Part shown: piece after piece, positions 50,901-63,239 of the stretch
Position numbering within the stretch: position 1 is the stretch's first letter
How the letters are laid out: every line of letters begins with the position of its first letter
DNA from: Chiridota heheva
Lineage: Eukaryota; Echinodermata; Holothuroidea; Apodida; Chiridotidae
DNA: 64,000 nucleotides
Direction of reading: 5' to 3'
Assembly: GCA_020152595.1 (NCBI GenBank)
Contig: JAIGNY010004296.1
Span: 1-64,000 of the forward strand
Position numbers and translations under genes: made by a program
Notes under the pieces: model-generated
What the model was told of the DNA's origin: nothing
The model's input: only the letters and a program-made list of their open reading frames with translations
Databases searched by the model: none

Positions 50901-53255
50901 ATCACTGCATGATTGGAAACCTCAGTACATCTATTACAGAATTCTTTCTTTTCCTATCCACATCTATGGCTTAAAATGAAATAATAAAGATTTATTGACT
51001 GTATTCTCTGTTCTCAGATTGTGCATAAGCACTCCTAATTTCTTTTATGCCAGCGTATAAAATATTGTACAATATCATTTATACTTTATCTTTGCAAAGG
51101 GTGAATTCACATTAACAAGTTTAATTGACTTTCTGTGAGTAAAATTATCCTCCTTTTTCATAACTAAAACAACTGCATCGTTTGATATTTTGTCTACAAT
51201 AAATCAATTTAATTAGATCAACTCTGTGGTCTAAACCGTCACTCTACCGAGGTTAGCGCCATTTTCCTGTTATAACCATGTTAATCTTAGAAATGTTTGA
51301 TGACTTATATCTTCATGTCTCAACAAGCTTGAATTTTTCGTCTCAATCATCTTTTCATAATTTTTTGGCATACATTGTATAACAATCTTAAGGAATTACA
51401 CCTTCTTCCAGCTCTGTGAAGACCACATTATGGTATTAGTTGAAAGATGATATGTATGAGCTGGAAATGCAGAGTTGATGTTTCGCAGACAGTGAAAACT
51501 ATCGGGATGTGCTTCCTAAAGATATTTCCAAAATGATCCAATTAAAAGACCAATAGCAATTTAAAGTATTTGATTGGTTAAGAGTCTCACAGCTTAGTTT
51601 GGAAAAACCAGAAACATATAAACGTTCAGTTTTCACACTCTGTATATGTGTTCTACATCTTTCATTAAGGAAAGAAAAATGATTGAACTTCCAACACACA
51701 AAAGATGGCAAATGTTACAAACTGATAAATGAAATTAAAAAACAGGGAATGAGGGAGAATAATAGAAGGGACAAGACAAGGAACTCATCAAACAGAACTG
51801 GCAATTTATCAGCTGTGATCGATCGATATACCATAAACTTAAAAAAATAATCGATTATGGACCATTTCTTCCATTATGTCCAGGAAAACATGAAAGTCTT
51901 CTATTTCTGAATGATGACATCATAAAAAATTCATCATATTGATTTTGTTTTGACTTGTAATTTATTAATTGTATACACCAAAAAGATTACATACAATACA
52001 TTAATCAACTGACAAACTTGTAAATGAATTATTTGTCAATCAATTTATCAAATTTATTTCTGGTATTTTGTGATTAACGATCGTCTATCAGAGCTGATAA
52101 ATTTGTCTCAATGAGCTCCCTTATATCTTACAAAATCACTCTGGGCAAAAGATTCCTGGAGAAATACAAAACAAAAATAGGGTTTGAAAACTTGAAAGAA
52201 TAAAGCTCCAAAAATTATTTGTAGTCATAGCCACTTCTTGAATGTAGGGAACTGATCTTTGATTTGTTTTGCTATATTTGGGGTGGAGATATATTGCAAG
52301 GAAGTCCCAGGCAAACTAATATGACACCACACTTCAATTCGTCAACAGTAAGACTTATTTGCAACGTGGCTGCTAGGCCAAACTGAAATCATAAAAGAGA
52401 GGACGTCACACAAGAGAACTCATGGACGTAATCACCACATCAGGGTGACAATACCCAGTTATGCTGTTGGCAACATTTTGTAAAAAAAAAAAAAAAAAAA
52501 TAAGTTTACAACATTATATGCATAAATCCCTTCAAAAGCAAATCCCCTTAGTAGCTAATTCAAGACTAAACTTCGTAGCACAAATTTCCTTCCACCTTCT
52601 GTCCTTGATATTGCAAATCAAAGTTTGCTTATATGTAACCAATTTCTAATAAAGAATTGTGGGATCCCGACAGGCATCGTCTCATGTATTAAACACCGCA
52701 TAATAAATGACAAAGTTGTAGACCTCCGCCATTTGTATCTGCATATGCCTGGAAATTCAAACGGATGCTAAACGGCAAATAACAAATTGAGTTTGATGGG
52801 ATTTTAACCCCTTTTGAATGATTTTTATTTCATTTTGCAAGGTGTCCAAACTTCTTTAACAAAAGATTTTCTTTAACAAAAGATTTTCTTTAAAAAAAAG
52901 ATTTTCTTTTTAAAAAAATGGACCTTTGCACCAATGCTGCTTAACGTGTTGGTTACATACAATGAAAGTGAATTATGGTATACAGCACCAAACTGTCACC
53001 AATGTCTGAACCATTTTAATCAAATTCAAATTTACCTGGTATACTTTGAGCTGAAACGTTAAAAATTATACTCCAAAAAGTGAGGAAATACACAAAAGCT
53101 TGACATACAATTTCATTTTGTGAATATTTTGTCCGTCAGTTATGGAAATATTGATGAAACACTAAACACTAATAATGATGACTTTTCATATCAATAATTG
53201 ATATAAATGAGTGCATGGTTGGGAGGTAGATTTGGTATTTTACTTCCCTTTCTCA
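47945..53255. other. SEC31 intron, left part
   Basis: Apart from the SINE fragment at 48589-48700 and a ~230-bp spaced duplication (50575-50745 and 50800-50945, sharing CAGCTTCTTACAGTGTCAG-like and TTGGTTTTCAAA...GCATGATTGG blocks), I see only AT-rich sequence with A-runs (50323-50345, 52483-52500). Confidence 0.45.
48589..48700 (-). repeat. SINE body, head missing
   Basis: Matches the body of the SINE at 14843-15016 (CATAGCATAGCAAG, TTTAACGTCCCAAAAGCATC, GACGGCCACGGCC, CAGTTGTGAACTCACTGG) but stops before the tRNA-like head. A 5'-truncated copy. Confidence 0.75.
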
Positions 53256-53261
53256 ACAGCT

Positions 53262-53398
53262 AAGGTTATATACAGATGTCCATGGCCATTTGATACACCA
53301 GCTGTGAAGCACTGGTGAATGAAGACCCCACCAGGAATGAACATAGGACCTCAAGCGTACCAAGCTGATGCTATAACTGCTAGACCATAAAGCACTGC
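53262..53398 (-). repeat. Diverged tRNA-derived SINE
   Basis: Minus strand: TGGTCTAGCAGTTATAGCAT (A-box-like), GAGGTCCTATGTTCATTCC (B-box-like), CACCAGTGCTTCACAGCTGG and GGCCATGGACATCTGTATA, the same block order as the SINE at 14843-15016 but more diverged. Confidence 0.65.
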
Positions 53399-53454
53399 AT
53401 TGTATTATAATAACCAGACATCACAAATAATACAAATCCTCTCGCCGCTAATAG

Positions 53455-54010
53455 CATGCTTTCCACCCTATGTCACACCTGCCATCTCACCCTCTCTTCC
53501 ACATGATGTCCCATCCTATGTCCCTCCCTACAGTAAATCATACATGAAATCCAGATACCATTCCACAACAATGACCCATATGCCATCACACCTGCAATGA
53601 AAATAATATCCCACCATATGCTTTACCACCTTGTCCAATATACCATACCACCTTGTCCCACGTCCAATCCCTCTCTGTACCATGTATCATCCTACCCTGT
53701 CCCACATGCCATTCTTCCATGTACCATCCCACCCTCTCCTACAGGCCATTCCATCTTATCCCACCCTGTCCCATGTGCCATCCCACCTAAAATCCAGACA
53801 ACATGCCATCCTGTCTCACATGTCATTACACTCTGTCCCCATGCCATCCCACCCTGTCATAAATGCCATGACACTACCTTGTTTAACATGCCACACCACC
53901 CTGTCCCACCCCATCCTATATGCCATGACATCCTGTCCAACAATCTATGGTACCCTATCCCACACGCCACCCCACACTATCCCACATTTCATCCCATCCT
54001 GTCCTCCATG
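53455..54010. repeat. Minisatellite related to the 38-kb array
   Basis: Units such as CCTGTCCCACATGCCATCCC repeat with strong divergence. The core CCCACATG-CCATCC is shared with 38180-39075. The long plus-strand ORFs here are artefacts. Confidence 0.8.
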
Positions 54011-54360
54011 CCATTCCACCTTCATCCTAATTCCCACATCTACCAATCATTCTACCATCTTCCACCCAACATTCTTTCCACTAACTCCCATCCCTTCACT
54101 TCTATTAACTCAACATGCCTAATTCACCTACCGTCCCCCTCCCTTTTCACCTGTCATCCTAAGTTCATCTACCATTTACCAACCATCCCCTATTCTTCAA
54201 CATACCCCATTCACCTACCATCCCCTTCACCTGCCATCCTCCATTCACCTACCACCCTCTATTCCTCAACATGCCCCATTCACTACCATCCTCCATTCAC
54301 CTAACATCCCTCATTCACCTACCATCATCCATTCACCTACTACCCCAACCCACCTTTTGT
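54010..54360. repeat. Minisatellite (CATTCACCTACCATCC)
   Basis: Degenerate units of CCATTCACCTACCATCCCC type, adjoining the preceding array. Confidence 0.75.
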
Positions 54361-54821
54361 CATCCACTCATCTACCAAATATTCTCTTAACCAACTCATT
54401 ATTCCAAACTTAACTATAACCTCCACTCACTCCATTGCACTACAGCTAATGGCCTCCCTCACCCTTAATTTAGATCTAACACTTCCAATAGAAACATGTT
54501 CAACTTTTTTCCCCTTATAAACTAAATAGGGCTGTTTTATCTACCAAATCAGAATGAAAATTCATTGCAGATTAACTTAAGGAGTTTATCAAAGTCTATT
54601 ATGTTTCCACTCTATCTGGCGAAACATTGTTTTTTCCGTATTAATTTCCAAGACACTTTCATTATAAATTTTATTCAGTGTCAGTCCTAATATGCAGCTT
54701 CTTTTACATCCTAAAACAAATCATTTACTTGCTGCTATATTCATAAAAATAGTTGGAATTCCTTTCCTAGGGCAGCAATCTTTTGTTCCCTTGTAGCTGA
54801 GCAATGCATGAAGCTGGATGG

Positions 54822-55505
54822 ACAATAGATGTAGACGGACGGACGGACAATATGAGCTATGCATGAAGCTGGATGGATAATAGATGTGGACAGACGGACG
54901 GACAATAGATGTGGACGGACGGATGGACAATAGATGTGGACGGACGGACGGACAATAGATGTGGACGGACGGACAGACAATAGATGTGGACGGACAATAG
55001 ATGTGGACGGACGGACAATAGATGTGGACGGACGGACGGGCAATAGATGTGGACGGACGGACGGACAATAGATGTGGACGGACGGACGGACAATAGATGT
55101 GGACGGACGGACAATAGATGTGGACGGACGGACGGACAATAGATGTCGACGGACGGACAATAGATGTGGACGGACGGACGGACAATAGATGTGGACGGAC
55201 GGACAATAGATGTGGATGGACGGACGGACGAACAATAGATGTGGACGGACGGACAATAGATGTGGATGGACGGACGGACGAACAATAGATGTGGACGGAC
55301 GGACAATAGATGTGGATGGACGGACGGATGGACAATAGATGTGGACGGACAGACGGACAATAGATGTGGACGGACGGACAATAGATGTGGACGGACGGAC
55401 AATAGATGTGGACGGACGGACAATAGATGTGGACGGACGGACAATAGATGTGGACGGACGGACAATAGATGTGGACGGACGGACAATAGATGTAGACCGA
55501 TGGAC
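54822..55505. repeat. Minisatellite (GGACGGACAATAGATGTGGAC)
   Basis: More than 30 units of GGACGGACAATAGATGTGGA with one to three GGAC steps per unit. Minus-strand frames read CPSVHIY repeats up to 282 aa; these are artefacts of the array in a SEC31 intron. Confidence 0.95.
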
Positions 55506-55791
55506 AAACAGACGAATATCCCCTGTTCACAACTTCGTTGGCGAGGGGATAACCAAGCATGGTTTTCAAGTACTACACAGAATGTTTTAATTCACATTTC
55601 TCTCTTTGTTATAAGTATTTCCCTAAAAAAGCTAGAGACGTGCCACTAAGGCAGACCATAGGAGTCAAGGCTTCCGCTGTAAATGATGGCCGAAAATTGT
55701 GCTTGCTGGAGAAGCATTATTGATGATCCCCACGAAGCGAAGGGCCTAAGTAAGTAAATGAGCATTGACACCATATTGATGTGAGACTTAC

Positions 55792-55920
55792 AGCATTGTT
55801 TGCAGCAGCTTGTAGACACCTTTTGGCAAGATCTTCAAAGACATCTTGAAGAACCTGATGGGCCTCAGGGAGAGGCGGCTTGGGAACGTTTTGCTGCTTC
55901 GGCTCAGGAGAAGGAGGAGC
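55792..55920 (-). CDS. SEC31: SEC31 exon: start of C-terminal domain
   Basis: A 129-nt, phase 0 exon (TTTCCTAG|GCT acceptor, GCT|GTAAGT donor). It encodes 43 residues: a last proline-rich bit (APPSPEPKQQ), then PKPPLPEAHQVLQDVFEDL and AKRCLQAAANNA. The PLPEEH-x-x-L-x-x-x-F-x-x-L-x-x-RC pattern is the first helix of the Sec31 C-terminal domain. Confidence 0.93.
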
Positions 55921-56599
55921 CTAGGAAACGAGAAAGATTGATTAACTGATGAGACAAAGAAAATTTCGTCAAATAATTTCCACATTTTTATAACTTTTGT
56001 TTTGTTTTCATATGAAATGACATTTTCTGCAGCATGTAGTGTGCCATAAGTGCAACCAAAGGTGAAAGACACAAATTTGCATGTTTCATTCCCGTCTTCA
56101 TCTTCCATTCCTTTTAAAGGTAGCAAACTAGCATGTACACTTTCCCTACATATAATTCTAACACCATTAATGCAACCATAACCAGCAAGTCTGTAACCTT
56201 GATTTGTAAGTTTATAAAGCCTTCATGTGAACTGCAATATGTTAATGTAAACCCACAGTAAGCTTTCACAACACCTTACCACAAAATTGTAATTGTAACA
56301 TAAGGTACACCCTGTAATACTAAACTATGCACCCTTTCCATTTCAGTAACTTTCATCGGAACTTTACATCCTTTACAGAACCACCCATGTATGCCCTATG
56401 TGAGACTATGTTCCCAAATTGTATCTCTTCAGTCATCTTTGATCACACCACATCCAATCACAAACTCTGTGTGCAGGCTTGGCCATCATCACCTACAATT
56501 AATGAACACAAATTTTTAAGTCAACAACTGACAGATGCATTGCAGAATACTTCAGCTCATGTGCAGGAGCAAGAACAATTATTTTGTAACAATCTAAAC

Positions 56600-56895
56600 T
56601 AGCTAGCAAAAATTCAATCTTTTGGTAGCAAAAATTCAATCTTTTGGTAGCAAAGATTCAATCTTTTGGTAGCAACGATTCAATCTTTTGGTAGCAACGA
56701 TTCAATCTTTTGGTAGCAAAGATTCAATCTTTTGGTAGCAAAGATTCAATCTTTTGGTAGCAAAGATTCAATCTTTTGGTAGCAAAGATTCAATCTTTTG
56801 GTAGCAAAGATTCAATCTTTTGGTAGCAAAGATTCAATCTTTTGGTAGCAACGATTCAATCTTTTGGTAGCAAAAATTCAATCTTTTGGCAGCAA
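56600..56895. repeat. 22-bp minisatellite (GCAAAGATTCAATCTTTTGGTA)
   Basis: Thirteen or so nearly identical units of AGCAAAGATTCAATCTTTTG. Each contains the palindromic core AAAGATTCAATCTTT (hairpin-forming). It lies in the SEC31 intron between the 62.4- and 55.8-kb exons. Confidence 0.95.
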
Positions 56896-57560
56896 TTCAG
56901 ATTTTGGCAGCAATTTAAACTTTGGCAATGATGCAAAATTTGGTATAAAGCATAATTTTACTAGAAAAGCACTATTTGATATGAATGCCAATTTTGATAC
57001 GAAAGGCCAATTTTGATATGAATGCAGATTTTGGTATGGATGTACACATTGACAAGAATGCACACTTCGGCATGAATGCATACTTTGGCATGAATGCACA
57101 CTTTGGTATAAATGCACAATGGCATGAATGCACACTGGCATGAAGGCACACTTTGGCATGAATACACACTTTGGTGTGGATGCACACTTTGGTATGGATG
57201 CACTTTGACGTGGATGCATATCTTGGCATGCATGCACACTTTGGCATGAATGCACACTTTGGTATAAATGCACAATGGCATGAATGCACACTTTGGCATG
57301 AAGGCACACTATGGTGTGGATGCACACTTTGGTATGAATGCACACTTTGAATGCATAAATGCATACTTTAACATGAATGCATATCTTGGCATGAATGCAC
57401 ACTTTGATATAAATGCACAATGGCATGAATGCACTTTGGCATGAATGACATTTTGGCATAAATGCCCATTATAAATGCCCACTTTGTTATAAATGCAATA
57501 CTTTGGTAAGAATGCAAACTGGTATGATTGCACAATGTAAAAAGAATGCACACTTCAGTA
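56895..57560. repeat. Degenerate minisatellite (AATGCACACTTTGGCATG)
   Basis: About 35 units of 15-20 bp like ATGAATGCACACTTTGGCAT. Frames on the minus strand read CIHAKVCIHAK; artefact. Confidence 0.9.
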
Positions 57561-57564
57561 GCAT

Positions 57565-58522
57565 TGAACACTTAATTACGAACAAAACATTCATTCAAAA
57601 CAATGAAGCAATGATGAAAGGAATGATCGCATGTGCCACATTACACAAGTTCTTAAAATAATAAGTCTATGCTAAAACCACACACTTACAATAGTCGCAG
57701 TTGGCAGTAATCATAAAATTTCCCATGGTTCTAAATAAAGTTGTCAAAACCTTCCCAAGAAAAATTGTGACAGAAATAATATTAATGTAGTGAATGTAAC
57801 TTTATATACTTCCCTCTTTTGCAATTAATGTACTTTTCATCGCACAAGAACATGGACACATATTTTACCACATATACTGTTGTTTATTCAACAAATAACA
57901 AAATAAAATAATTAATAATAATTTTTTCTTCTCGCAAATTCCCGATTTTCCCACGCTTATAGCTGCTGGAACAATAAAAAAATTTCCAGCTCTGACACTA
58001 AAAAAAACAACACATCAAATCAATATATTAAGAACTTTAACTAAGGCCACCCTCAACCTGTTTGCTTGCTGTAACTTTCCCCACCTGACAGAGGTAAACC
58101 GAAATCATGTTTTAAAAATAACTGTATATGCTTATATTTATATGTTTTTATCTGTACAAACTACCAAGAAAATTTTCATTGGGACTAAAAAAAAATTGAT
58201 CCTTCCTACTGACTCAATTTGATTTTATCACATTTTCAAGCAAACAGACAAAAAAAATTAAGAGTGGCCTTGAAAAAAATATAATCAATCTTATCAAATA
58301 CAAATAAATTGTAATATCAAACAAGATAAGGTATAAACTGAACAAATATATGAAAAGAAAAGCCATAGAAACAGTATCATGAGAAGAACAGGTGCATAAC
58401 GATCAGTTCAGAGAAGACTTAGTGAAAATGCTTTACATCCAGTGTTCACATTAAGGGGCGGGAATCCCGTAGATAATATCTAATTCCCACTCAACTATAA
58501 TTGAAGGGAGAATCTTGTAGCG

Positions 58523-58558
<36 letters not shown>

Positions 58559-58635
58559 CAAAAGGTTTTGTGGTTCCGATGCTTTTTCATAAGCTGATTG
58601 ATTTACAAAATTTATTAAAAAAGGATTAACTGTCA
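57565..58635. other. SEC31 intron, nothing recognised
   Basis: AT-rich, with a 29-base A-run at 58526-58554. No exon or transposon ends seen. Confidence 0.4.
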
Positions 58636-58639
58636 TGCA

Positions 58640-59600
58640 ATTGTATATTATAAAATGTTTGTTCCATGATGTTTATTCATAAGTCACATCCATCCATCAA
58701 TAAAAAATGTGGACAACATTAGCATTTGCACAATAACTAACATCATCATCACAGCAAGTATGATGCAAAACAATTGCTCATTTATCCTATTTTAAGAATT
58801 TGTCAGCAAGCCGCACCTACTCTTTGGCATTCATGACATCACTACCACAACATTAGAACATACATACAGACCATGATCCATCTGTGTATCACATATAGCA
58901 TCAATCTGATATATCGTTTATGGTTTACATCTTTTAGCACTTTCACGTTAAGCCACACCCACCATGCATATTAATGACACCTGTTGATATCTATCTATAA
59001 GCATTTACACAACCAACAAAATTATCATGCCCAATATGACACAAAACGGACATACAGTTGCTCATTTATCACTTTTTAAAATAATCACTTTAAGCCCTGC
59101 CCACTTATTAATATGCATGGAATCTACCACCACAAACATTAGGCCATATCTGCAGACCATGGGCTATTATGTGTACCATATAATACATTACTCCAGTTTA
59201 CTGTTCTTGAAATACCGTGTTTACAAGCTCTTTTCAGCAAAATCATATTAAGCCCCGCCCACTATGCATATTAATGCAATTCAACCTTTTTTATGCCGTG
59301 AACATGTACAAACCAGCTAACATCATAATTAGGCCAAATATGAAAGAAAACGGACATGTGGTGTTAAAATATGAATTATTCAAGATTTTTACATTATGCC
59401 GTTTACTCATTAATATGCATAACATCACCATAAAAACAATAGGGCACATATACAGATCATGGGCTATCTGTGTACCACATATGACATGAATCCAGTGTTT
59501 CGTTCCTGAGATACAGCGTTTACGAGCTGGCCATCACATACACACATACATACATGCCATCGTGACCGCATAGGTTCCTGATGCTATCGCATCGGAACCA
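58640..59600. repeat. Five diverged ~150-bp units with terminal hairpin
   Basis: Units with GCATATTAATG after CCGCCCACT-type words recur near 58811, 58950, 59092, 59251 and 59390, each followed by AGACCATGGGCTAT-like and GAGATACAGCGTTTAC-like blocks. The array ends with a CATACA tract and the hairpin at 59573-59599. A related three-unit array lies at 63240-63745. Confidence 0.75.
59573..59599 (+). other. Terminal hairpin of a dispersed repeat, copy 2
   Basis: GGTTCC(T)GATGC, loop TATC, GCATCGGAACC, after CGCATA and before an A-run. Same architecture as 40151-40179 with different stem bases. Confidence 0.65.
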
Positions 59601-59821
59601 AAAATTGGCCAAAAAAAAGAAAAGAAAATGGCCTTTTTTCCAAAATGAAATCACCCCTCCCCCCCTTTTTCAAAAATCCCCCTTATATTACGTAAGGGGA
59701 AAAATCTCCACCAAATTTTGAACTCATAGTGTGAACACTGTTTACACCAATATATGTTATAAACACAATGCAGAGAATTATTGTGCACTAAATTGTTAGG
59801 TGTGAGTGAGTGAGCTGCTTC

Positions 59822-60170
59822 GGCTTAAAGGATTAGTTCGGACAGTGGTCAATCAAGTTCATCTTATATGAAAGAGTAGGCCTACTTCAAAAGAAACAAA
59901 ATGGTGACCGTGAAAAAAGCATTCAAAATTCTTATTCCGTTAAGGAGATATTTTAGTTGAAAGTTTGGTATCATTTGTGTAGAAACGACTGAAATCAGAC
60001 TAGTTGTGATGTCACAGCTTCAGATAACTCAAGTCTTGATGCATTGTCATATTTTGTGCTGTTATTTTGTGGCTTTTAAACCATTGGATTATGTTAGGAA
60101 AGTAGTAAACAGATTCCAGTAAGGGTAATTATAATTTACCACAAGAAAGTTCGAGGACAAATAATGCAAA
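59822..60170 (+). repeat. Dispersed TIR-element fragment, copy 3
   Basis: AAAGGATTAGTTCGGACAGT, TTATATGAAAGAGTAG, TCCGTTAAGGAGATATTTTA and AGAAACGACTGAAATCAGAC, matching the element at 36316-36862 (inverted there). Confidence 0.75.
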
Positions 60171-60226
60171 TAGCCATTCTTTTACATATATCATTGCAGA
60201 GGGATAAAAGCCAATGGACGGATTAA

Positions 60227-60825
60227 AGGAGACATAAAGTCTGACATAATCCTTATTTCATATGATAGAATTAAAAATAACAAATTTTTCTGACCACGTT
60301 TCATACCCCCTTAAGCAATCTAACACAATTTGTATAATTATTAAAAACTAATTCTACTACTAAATAGTACTATGGGAGCCACCATTTTGATTTGAAAACA
60401 TGTAGAATATGATGTCATTAGCCCAGCAGGATGTTGGAATACTATGTAATTCTTTACAATTTACTTGAAGATTTCTACGTTATGAGAATTTTTCTTTCTT
60501 ATGTAAGGGTCAAGGCATCTTTTGTGTTCACATGAAATTAGCAAAACATTCTGTTAAAACTTTGTGTCACATCATTTTGGAATAAAAACTTTAATCATAT
60601 TTATAAAGAAATACATTAAATTTGTTATGTCCCTGTTGGGGAAATTATGTCATCATGCACAATATTTCAATACAGAATTGAACAAAATGGCAGCCTCCAT
60701 GTGTCGACTTCAAACAGAACAACTCGAGATAGAAATAAGATTTTGACTTGCTGTTTTTGGTAGTTGGTTAAGATTTGTATCCTCTATCATATGAAATAAT
60801 GATTGCATCACACTTTATGTTTCCT
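60227..60825. mobile_element. Miniature element with ~43-bp inverted termini and TTAA target
   Basis: The 599-bp element is bounded by TTAA on both sides (60223-60226 and 60826-60829). The left end AGGAGACATAAAGTCTGA ... TTATTTCATATGA is an imperfect inverted copy of the right end TCATATGAAATAA ... CACTTTATGTTTCCT. TTAA duplication points to a Kolobok- or piggyBac-type miniature transposon. No ORF. An 83-bp internal block (60720-60803) is repeated just outside the right end (60836-60918). Confidence 0.82.
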
Positions 60826-60934
60826 TTAAAGATGGATAACTTGAGATAGGAATAAGATTTTGACTTGCTGTTTTTGGTAGGTGGTTAAGATTTGTATCCT
60901 CTATCATATGAAATAATTTACTATTATTATTCAT

Positions 60935-61160
60935 TTTCCAGGGCCAGACTAGAAAAGATTTTCTGGTTCTTTATCTCCTTTTAGTTAGTTACCACATCAC
61001 ATGTTCATAGCTATTAAGTATGTGTTCTATACTCGTGTTTCTTACAAAATGTTTTTGAATATTATTTTGTCCAAACTTCTTGCTATGATTTATGTATACG
61101 TTGTTGTAAACTGATCTGAAGATATAAAATAAATCAAATCAAATAAATAAATAACTATAC
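60935..61160 (+). repeat. Possible retroelement 3' end with (TCAAA/TAAA)n tail
   Basis: ACTGATCTGAAGATATAAAA is followed by a TAAATCAAATCAAATAAATA tail, the form of a LINE or SINE 3' end. No coding part is recognisable. Confidence 0.3.
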
Positions 61161-62009
61161 CTTACAGCCTTTGTAAACATTTGAAAAATGGCTCTAAAAA
61201 ATAAATATGTACCTTGATGTTTGGTGGGGTTTAACTGCACCTCAACAGCTTATTTGTATGAGATCATAACTTCAAAATATCTAAGATGTCATGTTTTGAA
61301 ACATGCCGATACTTTTCCTTTTGTGACCACTTTGCAAAGGGATGAACACAAATGTGAGCTTTCAGTTACTAAGCGTTAAATGGCAACAATGGCTACAAAA
61401 TGCAAAACAAAGAGCTGTTAGTATTAGCAACACGAAGCAGGTTATTATGCATAATAAGGTTAGTTTTGCATACATAAACAATTCAACAAAAATATAGTAA
61501 CTAGTATTTGCAAAGGTTTTTTTTATATTAGACTATATCATGAAACAATTTTTCCCATTTTGCAATTAATGTTACTTGTACTTGCAGAATATAAAGTCTG
61601 TGCAATACAGTTTTATTTCAGATTGATCATTAGGGCTAGTCGACAAAAGTCATTCTACAGACAACAGTTTTTCCGATAAAAGCAATTTTTAAAAATATAA
61701 ATCATAAGAAGTCATATACATAAATGTCAGGACTGTTTGGTACTAATTTTGAACTTTCAAATGTCTGTCATAAACATGTTATTTATTTGCCTCACTTTAA
61801 CTGATGATGTGCCAAAAATTTGCTTCTTTTTTTTAATTGAAGCTGACCTGCTCAGATTTGTAGGTTTTCTTTCAATGTAAAAATTGCCGTCCAACAACAA
61901 CCCATATGTTGTTTCTAACTATAACAACAACCTGCTCAAAATCACAGCAACTTTATGTTCCCAGCTTAGGTAAGGTTATAGTTTATACATTGGTATATAT
62001 TTCCCCAAT

Positions 62010-62290
62010 GTGTAAAGTAAATAAAGCATTAATAATTAAGCTTCTTCTAAACTACCCCAAAACTGAAAAAAAAAAAAAAACCTCTTGCTTTTGTCTAAGT
62101 AACCTTTTTAAAGTAAATAAAGCATTAATAATTAAACTTCTTCCAAACTACCCCAAAACTGAAGAAAAAAAAAACCTCTTGCTTTTGTCTATAAACTAAC
62201 CTTTTAAAGTATATAAAGCATTAATAATTGAGCTTCTTCTAAACTACCCCAAAACTGAAAAAACAAAACAAAAAACCTCTTGCTTTTGTC
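62010..62290. repeat. Three-copy ~97-bp tandem repeat
   Basis: AAAGTAAATAAAGCATTAAT starts at 62013, 62110 and 62206 (variant), each followed by CTTCTTCTAAACTACCCCAA and CCTCTTGCTTTTGTCT. It lies within 70 bp of the donor of the SEC31 62.4-kb exon. Confidence 0.9.
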
Positions 62291-62356
62291 TAACTAGCCC
62301 TTTGAACCTTCTCATGTTAGCTGTTTCTAATGGCTGCAGAATGGCTGCAGCCCTAC

Positions 62357-62620
62357 CTCAGTATTTTCAACTTCTCTCTGTGAGGCCCCTGGTGCGTAAT
62401 TAGTTTGAGCTGGGTTGCAATACCCCTGACCTAGGTTAACATTCCCCTGTTGGGGTACCTGTGAGGTAGCTTGTTGTCCAGCAGAGGGCGTATTATATGG
62501 TACAGCTCCTGGGGTTCCTGTGTAGCCCACTGGGGGTGCAGCTGGTGGGTATTCTTCCACAGCCCCGCCGACAATAGGGGTAGTGATCGGTTGTGGTGCA
62601 ACATAGGGAGTGACTGGTGT
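62357..62620 (-). CDS. SEC31: SEC31 exon: proline-rich segment
   Basis: A 264-nt exon, phase 0 on both sides (TTTTACAG|ACA acceptor, GAG|GTAGGG donor), encoding 88 residues rich in Pro, Gly, Gln, Ala and Tyr, for example TPVTPYVAPQPITTPIVGG and PPAAPPVGYTGTPG. Low-complexity PxP segments like this separate the ACE1 domain from the C-terminal domain in Sec31 and bind Sec23-Sar1. On its own it would be hard to assign; orientation, phase and neighbours make it part of SEC31. Upstream exons are outside the window. Confidence 0.82.
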
Positions 62621-62804
62621 CTGTAAAATGATACAACATATAAAAAATATGGACATCAATATAAGAAAATTTCCAATTTATGCAAATTTTAAGAGACAGA
62701 AGGTACCTGATATATATTCTTCACATACAAACATGCATAATGGTTGGATAGTGAGGTTTAATGGCACCATGACAGCGATGGTCATATTGTGCCACAGAGA
62801 TTAC

Positions 62805-63060
62805 ATGATGATGATGATGAGATGGTGATGATGATGATGAGATGGTGATGATGATGATGATAATGAGACGGTGATGATAAAAATGATGATATGATGATAA
62901 TGATGAGATGGTGATGATGATGATATGATGATGATGAATGAGATGATGATGAGTTGATGATGAGATGATGATGATGAAATGGTAATGATGATGATGAGAT
63001 GGTGATGATGATGATCAGATGATGATGATGCTGAAATGATGATGATGATGATGAATCAAT
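62805..63060. repeat. (GAT)n-rich microsatellite
   Basis: GATGATGAT runs broken by GAGATGGT. The Ser/His-rich minus-strand ORF is an artefact. Confidence 0.95.
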
Positions 63061-63239
63061 CACTATAACCAATACAAAGTTGTATTTGGCTCCACCTGAC
63101 ATGAATAATGATGAAGTCAACAACTCAACATTCTATGGGATCCTGTATCATCCTTGCTTTCATCAACAGCATCATACCATGTTTGATTTAAATCTGACAT
63201 AGGTTTGCAAAAATATAAGCATAAACAGAATTTCAGTTA

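Larger units (their letters stand above)
45911..62620 (-). other. SEC31: SEC31 gene, 3' portion (gene span)
   Basis: Four phase-0 exons encode the last 214 residues of Sec31. With Sec13 this protein forms the outer cage of COPII vesicles that carry cargo from the endoplasmic reticulum to the Golgi. The exons give, in order: a proline/glycine/glutamine-rich segment (the region that contacts Sec23-Sar1 in known proteins), then the C-terminal helical domain shared with SRA1. The N-terminal WD40 and ACE1 parts lie beyond the right edge, and an additional exon between 55.9 and 62.3 kb cannot be excluded. The recognition rests on residue patterns such as RRKLDDVNKRL and NFSEISAFMPGLKVLL. Whether it corresponds to the A- or B-type vertebrate paralogue is not decided; one gene is usual in invertebrates. 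Confidence 0.93.

Noticed and set aside
53597-54304. 235-aa plus-strand ORF rich in Pro, His and Ser
   Set aside because: Translation of a CCATCC-rich array inside a SEC31 intron, antisense to the gene.
54721-55569. 282-aa minus-strand ORF with CPSVHIY repeats
   Set aside because: Low-complexity product of the GGACGGACAATAGATGT array; comparable frames are open on the opposite strand.
56600-56895. CRISPR-like regular 22-bp repeats
   Set aside because: Repeats are directly adjacent with no unique spacers, and the DNA is animal nuclear DNA.
62782-63123. Ser/His-rich minus-strand ORF
   Set aside because: Translation of a GAT/ATC trinucleotide repeat.
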